The notes below the pieces were generated by a model that was given only the letters and a program-made list of their open reading frames with translations, ran no database searches and had not been told where the DNA came from. Positions 17,182 through 25,616 of a DNA stretch of 64,000 bases are shown here, in pieces. How positions within the stretch are numbered: position 1 is the stretch's first letter; every line of letters begins with the position of its first letter. The translations under genes and the position numbers were made by a program. The DNA comes from Haloarcula japonica DSM 6131 (GTDB taxonomy: Archaea; Halobacteriota; Halobacteria; Halobacteriales; Haloarculaceae): assembly GCF_000336635.1 (NCBI RefSeq), contig NZ_AOLY01000006.1, forward strand, positions 38,580 through 102,579, read 5' to 3'.

Positions 17182-17679
17182 ATGTCCGGAGACAACCTCC
17201 GTCGCGTGACGACGGGCAAGCTGCAGGGCCAGAACGCCGACGAGCAAGTGACCCCTCTCGGCGATACAGAGCGCCCGGAATCGCATGACCCACCCAGTCG
17301 TGACGCCATCACGGAGTCGCTGTTGGCTCCGGTCATTGACGACGTCGTCGACGGCGAGACCGCAGTCGATGACGGCCTGGTCACACAGAGTCTGGAAGAG
17401 ATCCTACTGGCGATGATCGCAGTCGCCGATGGTGGCACCCACGGGACCGGACTGATGGAGGAACTGGAATCCCAGTTCGGTGCCGAACTGAGTCCGGGGA
17501 CAGTGTACCCCCGGCTGCACGAGTTAGAAGCGGATGGCACGCTCCAGATGCACGAACTCGTCCAGACGAAACAGTACGGAATCGCGGACAGTGCGGCTGC
17601 GAAAGAGCAGATCGCGACGTCCGCGTACCAACATCTCGCGCTCGGGCTGTTCCTCCATGCGTCGCTCGATGCGCTGTAA
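17182..17679 (+). CDS. PadR family transcription regulator
   Basis: A 165-residue protein: a disordered acidic N-terminus (1-60), then a PadR-type winged helix with LEEILLAMIAVADGGTHGTGLMEEL, the family signature GTVYPRLHELEADGTL, and a wing QTKQYGIADS. PadR repressors bind palindromes near their own promoters. The last 25 residues form a helix ending LFLHASLDAL. The start ATG is preceded by an AGGTGA Shine-Dalgarno-like site. It is divergent from the ArsR-like gene. Confidence 0.85.
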   Translation: MSGDNLRRVTTGKLQGQNADEQVTPLGDTERPESHDPPSRDAITESLLAPVIDDVVDGETAVDDGLVTQSLEEILLAMIAVADGGTHGTGLMEELESQFGAELSPGTVYPRLHELEADGTLQMHELVQTKQYGIADSAAAKEQIATSAYQHLALGLFLHASLDAL

Positions 17680-17700
17680 CCACCACAAGCCGGTCAGCCC

Positions 17701-17774
17701 GTCGACACACGACCCCCCAATCGTCGGCTACGAACCGGTCGGCCTGCCGACACACCTCCCCCCAACCGTCGGCT
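17701..17774. repeat. Imperfect 29-bp direct repeat in a noncoding gap
   Basis: Two copies, at 17701-17729 and 17746-17774, start GTCGACACAC or GCCGACACAC, run through a C-rich core and end in CGTCGGCT, with four differences. They lie just after the PadR gene, in the 276-bp gap (17680-17955) that holds no convincing ORF on either strand. Confidence 0.6.
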
Positions 17775-17955
17775 GGCCACGCAAAGACTCCCCATTTCCT
17801 TTCTGCGCAACGTGATACAGTCCCGACTGCCTGAGCCGTTGCTGTCCTGATAGGAGACGTAGCGAGGCACATCCCGGCAGAGAGGAACTGTCGGTTCTGC
17901 GGATCAGCACCACCGCTACCGGATAAAAGATGGAAGACCGAAAAACGGAGTATCC

Positions 17956-18135
17956 TTACCGTACCGGTGTCCAGCCACACACCGAGCACTGTGCCGCTGT
18001 CGACTCGTGAAGACCGCCACAATCAGGGCACTGCTTCTTGTTATAGCTCTCTTCCCAACCACTCTGGTCCACGTCGTGGCCACGCTGGGAGAGGAACTCG
18101 TCGAACATATCGTCACTACTCGGTGCGGACGCCAT
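17956..18135 (-). CDS. HVO_0416-like zinc finger microprotein
   Basis: A 59-residue protein beginning MASAPSSDDMFDEFLSQRG, with a C-terminal four-cysteine zinc ribbon CPDC...CSVC ending GWTPVR. It resembles a haloarchaeal small zinc-finger family (HVO_0416, from memory). A TATA-like stretch (TATATACT on the minus strand) lies 27 bp upstream of the ATG at 18135, favouring this start over one seven codons earlier. Confidence 0.8.
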   Translation of the reverse strand: MASAPSSDDMFDEFLSQRGHDVDQSGWEESYNKKQCPDCGGLHESTAAQCSVCGWTPVR

Positions 18136-18332
18136 ACATGATATGGTATAGCACATCAGTATATAGGTTTAATGGTATTGTGAAACATTGCCATAAGTAA
18201 CGACGCACCACGCATGACGAGACGGTCAGTCACAGCGAGCAGTGCCACTCAGGAGCCGTACGACCAGAGGCAGCGTTAAATGAGCAGTCGGTCAGACGGT
18301 GCGCTGGACCCGAGCATGTCCGGTACCACCGG

Positions 18333-18905
18333 TTAGCTTTCGGTTTCAGCCGGGTGGGTGTAGTCAACAGTGATGCGGGTGCTTGCGATGAGCGCGTTCG
18401 CGATGGTCTCTGACGCTTCTTCCTGCTCAGTTTCGCCCTCGATAGATAGTTTCTCACCGAGTGCGTACACCTGAAACCGATGTTCATAGGGCTGTCCGGC
18501 CGGTGGACACGGCGGCTCATACCCCGGCTCGTTGGGGGGCTGTGTTCCCTGTCGAGCGCCGCCGAGCGTATCGAGGGCCGGCTCGCGCGGGAGTCCGGCC
18601 GGAATCCGCTCCGTCTCCGGCGGGACATTCCACAGCGTCCAGAACACTGGCTGGCTGAACACGCCGCCGTCGTACTCAGCTGTGACGGCAAGCGCTGCCG
18701 TCGGCTCCGGGACGCGCTCGATGACAAACGGCGGCGAAACGCCGTTGCCGTCGCAGGTGAACCGGGACGGGAGCTCGCCTCCGGAACTGAACGCGGGGCT
18801 CGACACATCGAAAGTCGATGTTGTGTCGTCCGACTGCCCGATACAGCCCGCGTTCCCGACCAGGGCTGACACCCCGAGCGTCTGGACGAAGTGGCGACGG
18901 CGCAT
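18333..18905 (-). CDS. Tat-exported PEBP (YbhB/YbcL) lipoprotein
   Basis: A 190-residue phosphatidylethanolamine-binding-protein-like protein. The N-terminus MRRRHFVQTLGVSALVGNAGC carries a twin-arginine motif and a lipobox cysteine at residue 21, so it is probably exported folded and lipid-anchored outside the cell. The PEBP blocks are FTCDGNGVSPPF, FWTLWNVPP, and a stretch with GYEPPCPPAGQPYEHRFQVYAL, matching the ligand-site DPD/GxRP-type region in diverged form. Its ligand is unknown. It diverges from the nitric oxide reductase gene. Confidence 0.85.
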   Translation of the reverse strand: MRRRHFVQTLGVSALVGNAGCIGQSDDTTSTFDVSSPAFSSGGELPSRFTCDGNGVSPPFVIERVPEPTAALAVTAEYDGGVFSQPVFWTLWNVPPETERIPAGLPREPALDTLGGARQGTQPPNEPGYEPPCPPAGQPYEHRFQVYALGEKLSIEGETEQEEASETIANALIASTRITVDYTHPAETES

Positions 18906-19041
18906 ATCAGAGAGGGAGGGGCAGGTCGTAATCTACCTTGTGATACCCAGCCACGTCTCACGTCGAATCCAGAGACAGGAGACCACCGGTCCCTATCAGG
19001 GCGAACATGTTCTCCCCCGTCGCCAACGACTGGGAATGTCT

Positions 19042-19064
19042 TACCCCCTTCTTATTTTGGGGTA
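19042..19064. promoter_or_regulatory. Palindrome bracketing the TATA box of the NO reductase gene
   Basis: TACCCC (19042-19047) and GGGGTA (19059-19064) flank an 11-bp spacer that contains CTTATTTT (19051-19058), the likely TATA box. The box centre is 26 bp upstream of ATG 19081. A dimeric regulator bound here would block TBP binding, so this is a candidate operator. Confidence 0.55.
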
Positions 19065-19080
19065 CTTGAGTTCTAACTAC

Positions 19081-21363
19081 ATGGAACTCAAACGCAAAAC
19101 GATCGCGAAGGTGATCGCCGCCGCGTTCGTCTTCAACCTCATCGTCATGGGGGCTGGCGCGTGGATCGCGTATCAGGAAGCGCCACCCATCCCGGAGCAG
19201 GTTGTCGGACCCGACGGCGAGACGCTCGTCACGGGTGAGGACATCCGTGAGGGCAAGAAGACGTTCCAGAAGAACGGGCTGATGAACCACGGTTCGATCC
19301 TCGGGAACGGCGCGTACTATGGCGCGGACTACACCGCAGACTCGCTGGAGTTGAAAACCCAGCATATGCGGACGTACTACGCCGAGGAGCGCTACGGGAC
19401 CGAGTACGAATCGCTGTCGACGGCCGAACAGGCCGCCGTCGATGACGACGTGAAACAGGACCTCAGTGGGGAGTTCGAGGGCGGGAATATCGAGTACTCC
19501 GCCGCAGAGCTATACGCCCACCAGCAGGTCCGTCAGGAGTACGTCGAGCGGTACCACGAGGGAAGTCACGAACGGGGCGTCCCCGAGGGGATGATCGACT
19601 CCGAAGCCGACGCCCGGCAGTTCGCCGACTTCGCGATGTGGACGGCGTGGTTCTCCCACACCGACCGCCCGGGCGGCGAACACTCCTACACGAACGACTG
19701 GCCCTACGAGCCCGCCGCCGGCAACGACGCGACCGGTGCGGCGATGACCTGGAGCGTCATCGCGATGGTCCTCCTCGTCGCAGCCGCCGGTGGCGGCATC
19801 TGGCTGTACCAGTCTGTCAGTCTCCCGGAGCCGTCTGCCAGTGATCTCTCGGTGCCCGAACCGGGCGATGTGAGCATCTTCCCCAGCCAGCGGGCCGCCT
19901 TGCGGTTCATCCCGGTCGCCGCCGGGTTGTTCCTCGCACAGGTGTTACTCGGTGGGTTGCTCGCCCACTTCTACATCGAACGGGCCGGCTTCTTCGGCAT
20001 CGAGGAAATATTCGGCGTCCACATTCTCCAGCTACTGCCCTTTGCCATAGCGAAGACCTGGCACATCGACCTGGGCATTCTCTGGATTGCCGCGACGTGG
20101 CTCGGCGCAGGACTGTTCCTCCCGCCGCTGCTGACCGGCCACGAGCCCAAGCGCCAGTCGACGTACATCAACATCCTCCTTGGAGCCATCGTCGTCGTCA
20201 CCGTCGGCGGCCTCGGCGGTATCTGGCTTGGCTCGCATGGTTACTTGGGTGACCTCTGGTGGATCGTCGGCAACGAAGGACTGGAGTACCTCGAAGTCGG
20301 GAAGCTCTGGCAGGTCGGGCTGTTCGTCGGCTTCGGCCTGTGGGCTGTCCTGTCGATTCGGGGCCTGAAGCCGCTGCTGGACCGCGAGCCGGTGTTCGGT
20401 CTCGCACACATGATCCTCTACGCCGGCGGCTCCATTGCCCTGCTGTTTACCGCCGGGTTCTTCTTCACCCCGGAGACCAACATCGCCGTCACGGAGTTCT
20501 GGCGCTGGTGGGTCGTCCACATGTGGGTCGAAGGGGCCTTCGAGTTCTTCATCGTCGCCATCATCGGCCTGACGCTGGTGTCGATGAACCTGCTCAGCCG
20601 CCGCAGCGCCGAGAAGGCGGTCATGCTCCAGGCCTTGCTGGTCATGAGTACGGGCGTCATTGGCGTCTCCCATCACTACTGGTGGGTCGGGATGCCCGAC
20701 ATGTGGGTCCCTATCGGGAGCGTGTTCTCGACGCTGGAACTGCTTCCGCTGGTGTTCATCCTCTATGAGGCGCTGGGCCAGTACCGGGCGATGTCCGAGA
20801 CCGGCGGCTTCCCCTACAAGCTCCCGTTCATGTTCATCATCGCCAGCGGTGTCTGGAACTTCGTCGGGGCCGGCGTGCTCGGGTTCTTCATCAACCTCCC
20901 GCTGATCAACTACTACGAGCACGGCACCTACCTCACGGTCGGCCACGCCCACGCCGCGATGTTCGGGGCTTTCGGCTTCCTCGCGCTTGGGATGGTCACC
21001 TACATGCTCCAGCTCGCCATCGAGCCCGGCCGCTGGGACGGCTCCTGGCTCCGGGCGGCGTTCTGGTGCTGGAACGTCGGCCTGGCGCTGATGGTGTTCG
21101 TCTCTGTGCTGCCCGTCGGCTTCCTCCAGCTGGAGGCGGCGTTCACCGGCAGCTACGCCGCGGCCCGGAGCGTGGCGTTCTACAACCAGCCGCTCGTCCA
21201 GACGCTGTTCTGGGCACGGCTCCCCGGTGACACGCTCATCATCCTCGGGACGGCTATCTACGCGGCCGACCTGATCCGCAAGCGGTTCGTCCTCCGGAGA
21301 TCTGAGGACGACCCCACGGTCGAGGACATGGCCGTCGCTGAGGGCGTCATGAGCGACGACTGA
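19081..21363 (+). CDS. norB: Quinol-type nitric oxide reductase (NorB/NorZ)
   Basis: A 760-residue membrane enzyme of the heme-copper superfamily that reduces 2 NO to N2O with electrons from quinol. The N-terminal helix (about 8-28) and a large extracytoplasmic domain without a CxxCH heme c site mark the single-subunit qNOR form. About 13 further helices follow. The metal ligands are visible: H328 (TWHIDLG), H480 with E484 nearby (HMWVEGAFEF), H531/H532 (SHHYWWVG), and H622/H624 (VGHAHAAMFG). The start MELKRKT is leaderless by its TATA box. The gene is monocistronic and would serve denitrification or NO detoxification. Confidence 0.93.
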   Translation: MELKRKTIAKVIAAAFVFNLIVMGAGAWIAYQEAPPIPEQVVGPDGETLVTGEDIREGKKTFQKNGLMNHGSILGNGAYYGADYTADSLELKTQHMRTYYAEERYGTEYESLSTAEQAAVDDDVKQDLSGEFEGGNIEYSAAELYAHQQVRQEYVERYHEGSHERGVPEGMIDSEADARQFADFAMWTAWFSHTDRPGGEHSYTNDWPYEPAAGNDATGAAMTWSVIAMVLLVAAAGGGIWLYQSVSLPEPSASDLSVPEPGDVSIFPSQRAALRFIPVAAGLFLAQVLLGGLLAHFYIERAGFFGIEEIFGVHILQLLPFAIAKTWHIDLGILWIAATWLGAGLFLPPLLTGHEPKRQSTYINILLGAIVVVTVGGLGGIWLGSHGYLGDLWWIVGNEGLEYLEVGKLWQVGLFVGFGLWAVLSIRGLKPLLDREPVFGLAHMILYAGGSIALLFTAGFFFTPETNIAVTEFWRWWVVHMWVEGAFEFFIVAIIGLTLVSMNLLSRRSAEKAVMLQALLVMSTGVIGVSHHYWWVGMPDMWVPIGSVFSTLELLPLVFILYEALGQYRAMSETGGFPYKLPFMFIIASGVWNFVGAGVLGFFINLPLINYYEHGTYLTVGHAHAAMFGAFGFLALGMVTYMLQLAIEPGRWDGSWLRAAFWCWNVGLALMVFVSVLPVGFLQLEAAFTGSYAAARSVAFYNQPLVQTLFWARLPGDTLIILGTAIYAADLIRKRFVLRRSEDDPTVEDMAVAEGVMSDD

Positions 21364-21445
21364 GTCACTGCCGGGTTTCGGCTGGGTCGTCACCGCCGAA
21401 ACACGACTTGGCCGACAGAAACGAGAAGAGAGTGAAACGCCGGAT

Positions 21446-23206
21446 CTACACGGGGAACTGTGTCGCCGTTCCGGCGACGATGACCCACGTCACGAGGACG
21501 GCGTTGATCGTCGCGCCGACCCAGATCCGACCCGTCTTTCTGAAGAAGTAGGTACTAACGAAGGCCACGATACTGAGCAGGGCGACGAACTGCAGCGCCA
21601 GAATGGTCAACAGTGGGTGGCCAAGCGGCAGGGGCTGGCCGGTCAGCAGCGGGATATACTGAATCGCCAGCAGGACGACGAACCCACCGACGACGATGAG
21701 CCAGTTCGTCGCCATCGCACGGCGAAGCGACCGGGATTCGCCCGCAGGGCGGAGCTGGCCGTGCAGGAGCGCGCCGAGAACGACGAAGAAGGCAAACAGC
21801 GGCAGGAGATACGAGAAGCTGATCCGGAACTGCGCCGGAGACAGGAGTTTGATGGCGAACACCCAGATGCGGAAGTCCGTCTGGAACAGGAACGCCACGG
21901 CGGCTTCCAGCAGGTACAACACGGCGACGGTAGCGACGCCGGCCAGTACCGAGACACCGACCGTTCGCGCACCGTCGCCCGTATCGAGGCCGTAGTTCGC
22001 CAGCGACACCGACGGGTCGTCCGCGTTGCTCGTGTAATGCCACACCGCGAACAACACCGCCGTGATGACCGTGTTCCCCAGCGCCCAGACGATTACGCCG
22101 TTGTTGATCTGCTGTGGGAACAGCCAGCTGAGCCCGATGATCGACGGTGCGATGTCCTGTAACGGGAAGTACGTCACAATCGGGATGGCCGCTGCGAGGA
22201 GTGACGCCGCGTACCGCTTGCCACCGGTCATCCCCTTCCCGTCAGGATACTCCCGCCGGAGCCTGTCAGTCGATGCCCGTTCGGTGAGTAACCCACCGAC
22301 CGGGAACAGCGACAACACACCGCCGATGAGGGCGATAAAGGTCCCCAGCGATTTCCAGTACCAGACCTGATTGCTGGGATCCATCTCGTCTTCGCCGTCG
22401 AGCGTGAGTTGGAGCCATTCGATGGACGCGCCGATGGCTGTGGTCGAGAAGTGGTCGCCAGGATGGGTCGTTGCCGGGGTGTACAGCCGGCGTGCGGTTC
22501 CGTCCTCGACGCTGCCGTAAGTACGCCCCTCCTCGACGGCGCTGTCCGTCCCGAACACCGTCTGGAGTTTTTCGCTCTGCTCAACGTCGGAAGCACTCGC
22601 AGTCCCCCACATCAGCGGGGAGAACTCGTCGTATTCGCTGAACACGACGGCGAAGTTCCGCGGGAACGAGTCAGTGCCTTTGGGGGCGCGGTTCGACCCC
22701 GTCGAGGAGCCTTCGATGACCATCGATTCGTACCCGTCCGGGTGGGCCGCGGCCGCCGTGACGACGGTCCAGCCACCCATCGAGTGCCCTTCGAGACCGA
22801 TGTTTTCGTTGTCGACGTAGTCCAGCGACCGGAGGTATTCGAGGCTGTCGGGGCCGCCGTACCCGTTCTTGAACGCCGGCGGGTCCGAGTAGCCGTGGCC
22901 GGTCTGGTCGATAGCCAGCACGACAAAACCACGCCGTGCGTACTCAATCGCGAACGGCGACTGCGTTTCTTTCGAGTTGATGTACCCGTGGACGGCCAAC
23001 ACCCCCGGTTGCGGGGAAGCGCTGCTCGCCTCCTCGGGGATGTACAGCGTCCCGCTCATCATCGTTCCGTTGGTCCCGGAGAACGTCACGTCGCGAACCT
23101 CTACGGAACCACTGTCTGTCTGTACCGTCCATGCGAGCCCGCTCCCGCTGAATATCAGGAGCAGCGACACTGCAGCTACGACCCAAAGTCGTCTATCATC
23201 GTTCAT
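21446..23206 (-). CDS. Alpha/beta hydrolase fused to a polytopic membrane domain
   Basis: A 586-residue protein. A membrane anchor at the N-terminus (about 5-27) is followed by an extracytoplasmic alpha/beta hydrolase domain (about 35-280) with nucleophile elbow GLEGHSMGGW and the oxyanion-type HGYINSKE segment. Seven or eight hydrophobic helices then fill residues about 295-586. Hydrolases of this kind act on esters or peptides; the substrate is unknown. The fusion to a transport-like or lipid-facing membrane domain is uncommon and suggests a membrane-derived substrate (inference). Confidence 0.8.
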   Translation of the reverse strand: MNDDRRLWVVAAVSLLLIFSGSGLAWTVQTDSGSVEVRDVTFSGTNGTMMSGTLYIPEEASSASPQPGVLAVHGYINSKETQSPFAIEYARRGFVVLAIDQTGHGYSDPPAFKNGYGGPDSLEYLRSLDYVDNENIGLEGHSMGGWTVVTAAAAHPDGYESMVIEGSSTGSNRAPKGTDSFPRNFAVVFSEYDEFSPLMWGTASASDVEQSEKLQTVFGTDSAVEEGRTYGSVEDGTARRLYTPATTHPGDHFSTTAIGASIEWLQLTLDGEDEMDPSNQVWYWKSLGTFIALIGGVLSLFPVGGLLTERASTDRLRREYPDGKGMTGGKRYAASLLAAAIPIVTYFPLQDIAPSIIGLSWLFPQQINNGVIVWALGNTVITAVLFAVWHYTSNADDPSVSLANYGLDTGDGARTVGVSVLAGVATVAVLYLLEAAVAFLFQTDFRIWVFAIKLLSPAQFRISFSYLLPLFAFFVVLGALLHGQLRPAGESRSLRRAMATNWLIVVGGFVVLLAIQYIPLLTGQPLPLGHPLLTILALQFVALLSIVAFVSTYFFRKTGRIWVGATINAVLVTWVIVAGTATQFPV

Positions 23207-23466
23207 TATAATTCCACGAGCACAGGTGAAACACTCAGGGAATTAAAGTTACTATAAACTCCAAGCCGACGGTAAAGAATTGAGAGAAAATCCTGACAAG
23301 GGCATTCTAACCCTCGTTATAGGGGCAATATTCTGTCTCGCGTATCGTGCTTCGGCCAATCCACCAATTCGTTACCAACTAGTCTGGGGCATCAATAAAC
23401 CGCGTTCTAGGCGTTTACGGGCAGAGAGAGCAACTCTCGTCTCTGCTGCTCGTCTCACCGACGAGG

Positions 23467-23838
23467 TTACGCGCCGCCGAGTTCGTTGGTCCAGAGGTGT
23501 TCGATATCGGCTTCGAGATCGGCCGTATCGAGCGCCTCGACACCGGAGAGGTACTCGCGGGCGTCAGTGAGGTGCTGCTGGACTGCGGCCACGTCATCGA
23601 CCGACTTTGCGGCACAGAGCGATACCCGCGCGCGGTTGATTTCCAGTCGCTCCGCGAGCGCCTCCGTCACCGGGATGTCGTGTTCGTCGCTGAGCTCTGC
23701 CATGCGGTCTAGCACGCTCGTCGGGACTTCCAGCTGAGCCGCAAGCTCCCGCGACGGCAGGTCGACCGTCACGTCGGTCGTCTCACACTCACTCTCCCCC
23801 CATGGCGCGATAACGTACTCCTGTCCCTCTGTGGACAT
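23467..23838 (-). CDS. Hypothetical acidic protein
   Basis: A 123-residue soluble protein beginning MSTEGQEYVIAPWGES. Residues 25-75 are a helical segment with LPSRELAAQLEVPTSVLDRMAEL, resembling a helix-turn-helix arrangement, and a helical tail follows. I do not recognise a family. A TAAATATCAG box centred 28 bp upstream supports the ATG at 23838 and a leaderless transcript. It stands between unrelated genes. Confidence 0.7.
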   Translation of the reverse strand: MSTEGQEYVIAPWGESECETTDVTVDLPSRELAAQLEVPTSVLDRMAELSDEHDIPVTEALAERLEINRARVSLCAAKSVDDVAAVQQHLTDAREYLSGVEALDTADLEADIEHLWTNELGGA

Positions 23839-23920
23839 ATGACACAGGACACTCCGGGTACTGATATTTACTCACAGGCTACCAGGAAGAATAAAGCGGA
23901 TACCGGTCGGTTCGGCGGCG

Positions 23921-24910
23921 TTAGTCGTCAGCTTCGGCCGTCTCTGGTCGGGGAATCGTCACGTCCGTGAGCCCCGCCTCGATTTCCTCCCGCCGGCCCT
24001 CGAACTTGCCGGGCAGCACCAGCCGGCCACCGAGGTCATCGAGCGGTTCGTCGCTGTCGTAGCCGGGGCCGCTCGTGGCGAGTTCGAACAGCACACCGCC
24101 GAACTCCCGGAAGTAGACCGAGCGGAACCAGTGGCGGTCGATCTGTGACGTGGGGCGCAGCCCCGCACCGCGAACGGCCTCACGCATCGACTGCTGGTCC
24201 TCGTCGGTCGGCGTCTGGAAGGCGACGTGATGGACCGTACCGTGGCCTTGCCGGCCGCCTTCGATAGTCGGCAATACGTCGACGTACTTCCCGACGGACC
24301 CCGTCGCGGCGAAGCGGGTCCGCTCGTCGCCGGGCGTGTCACCCTGTGCCTGCTCGGTCCCGACTTCCTCTAGGCCCATCGTCTGGAGCAGTTCCTCCGT
24401 CGGTTCGGGGTCAGCCAGCCACAGCGTCACGGAGTGGAAGCCGCGGATCGCGGCGTCTTCGGGGACGAACTCTGTCCATGGCTCAGTCGGGTCGTCGTCA
24501 GGAACCTCGACTTCGACCAGTTCGACCGGCAGTCCGTCCGGGTCACGGAACGGAAGAACCGTCTCACCGAACCGTTCAACGCGGTCGTCGTAGTCGACGC
24601 CGTACTCATCGAAGCGGTCTTCCCAGTAGTCGAGGCTTCCTTCGGGAACGCGGAACGCGGTGCGTGAGACCTGTCCGGAGCCGACCTTCCCCTGTGCGTG
24701 GTCCTCCCACGGGAAGAACGTCATGCTCGTCCCCGGGTTCCCTTCGGCGTCGGCGAAGAAGAAGTGGTACGTACTGGGGTCGTCCTGATTGATCGAGCGC
24801 TTGACGAGCCTGAGCCCGAGCGTCTCGACCCAGAAGTCCATGTTCTGCTGTGGGTCGCTCGCGATACACGTGACGTGGTGGATACCCGGTGTCGGGGTGA
24901 TTTCGGTCAT
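23921..24910 (-). CDS. VOC-fold ring-cleaving dioxygenase (MhqO-like)
   Basis: A 329-residue protein with two vicinal-oxygen-chelate repeats. Metal ligands are expected at H11 (GIHHVTCIA), the histidine of VHHVAFQTP in the second module and the glutamate of VLFELATSGPG. MhqO-type enzymes open hydroquinone-like rings during quinone detoxification; the real substrate is not shown. A 10-bp palindrome (GTATCGATAC, 24914-24923) lies directly before the start and could bind a regulator. The gene is divergent from coaD. Confidence 0.85.
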   Translation of the reverse strand: MTEITPTPGIHHVTCIASDPQQNMDFWVETLGLRLVKRSINQDDPSTYHFFFADAEGNPGTSMTFFPWEDHAQGKVGSGQVSRTAFRVPEGSLDYWEDRFDEYGVDYDDRVERFGETVLPFRDPDGLPVELVEVEVPDDDPTEPWTEFVPEDAAIRGFHSVTLWLADPEPTEELLQTMGLEEVGTEQAQGDTPGDERTRFAATGSVGKYVDVLPTIEGGRQGHGTVHHVAFQTPTDEDQQSMREAVRGAGLRPTSQIDRHWFRSVYFREFGGVLFELATSGPGYDSDEPLDDLGGRLVLPGKFEGRREEIEAGLTDVTIPRPETAEADD

Positions 24911-25017
24911 TGGTATCGATACGTACCGAAACTACTTGAATGACTGCTGACGCGAGTGTTACCGGGTTACTGTCGACAGAAACAGCTGGGACTGATGAGT
25001 CGTGTGATGGACAGCAG

Positions 25018-25027
25018 TTATATATAA
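25018..25027 (+). promoter_or_regulatory. TATA box of coaD
   Basis: TTATATATAA, self-complementary and centred 26 bp upstream of ATG 25048. It predicts a leaderless transcript and decides the start codon. Confidence 0.7.
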
Positions 25028-25047
25028 CGCTGGTGGGACATTCGCGT

Positions 25048-25575
25048 ATGGCAGACGCGGATCGGACGGCGATTCTGGGCGGAACCTTCACACCGATTCA
25101 CAACGGCCACCGGGCGCTCCTCCACAAAGCGTTTCAGACCGCAAGCCACGACGGGAGCGGCGACGGTCACGTCATCGTCGGTCTGACCAGTCCCGAACTG
25201 GCCACAGAGACGCGGAGCGACCCGATGCATGTCGAGCAGTTGGGTGCGTACGATGACCGTCGAAGCGCGCTCGCTTCCGAGTTGGACCAGTTGGGTGAGC
25301 CATACACCGCCACGTATGAGATTGTTCGGTTAGACGATACACAGGGACCGGCCGCGACACGAGCGGACGTGGATGCCCTCGTCGCGTCCCCGGAAGCAAA
25401 GGCGCAGCGCCGCGCTTACGAACTCAATCAGCAGCGGCGGGAGTCGGGGCTCCACCCGCTTGAGATCCACACGCCGCCGTTCGTCGTCGCGGAAGACGGC
25501 ACGCGAATCAGCAGCACCCGGATTCGGAACGGCGAGATCGACGTACACGGCCGCCTACTCGATGCGTCGGAATGA
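25048..25575 (+). CDS. coaD: Archaeal phosphopantetheine adenylyltransferase
   Basis: A 175-residue nucleotidyltransferase making dephospho-CoA from phosphopantetheine and ATP in coenzyme A synthesis. The HIGH-type motif lies in GGTFTPIHNGHR (11-22), and the KMSKS-like ISSTRIRNG motif is near residue 155. The length fits the archaeal PPAT type, which differs from bacterial CoaD. The start follows from the TATA box. It is convergent with the ECF transporter operon. Confidence 0.9.
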   Translation: MADADRTAILGGTFTPIHNGHRALLHKAFQTASHDGSGDGHVIVGLTSPELATETRSDPMHVEQLGAYDDRRSALASELDQLGEPYTATYEIVRLDDTQGPAATRADVDALVASPEAKAQRRAYELNQQRRESGLHPLEIHTPPFVVAEDGTRISSTRIRNGEIDVHGRLLDASE

Positions 25576-25616
25576 GAGACGACTACTGGAAAACGGAACT
25601 CCAGCACGGTAGACCG

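Noticed and set aside
17381..18022. Minus-strand ORF of 213 codons across the PadR 3' end and the repeat gap
   Set aside because: It is antisense to the PadR gene, and the repeats in the protein reflect the noncoding 29-bp DNA repeat.
19042..19064. Palindrome before norB as a NarO-type site
   Set aside because: From memory the haloarchaeal redox-regulator motif has CGAACA/TGTTCG arms, which do not match TACCCC/GGGGTA; it is kept as an unassigned operator candidate.
20032..21393. Minus-strand ORF of 453 codons opposite the NO reductase gene
   Set aside because: Composition is arginine-, glutamate- and histidine-rich and without domains; the plus strand encodes an intact qNOR.
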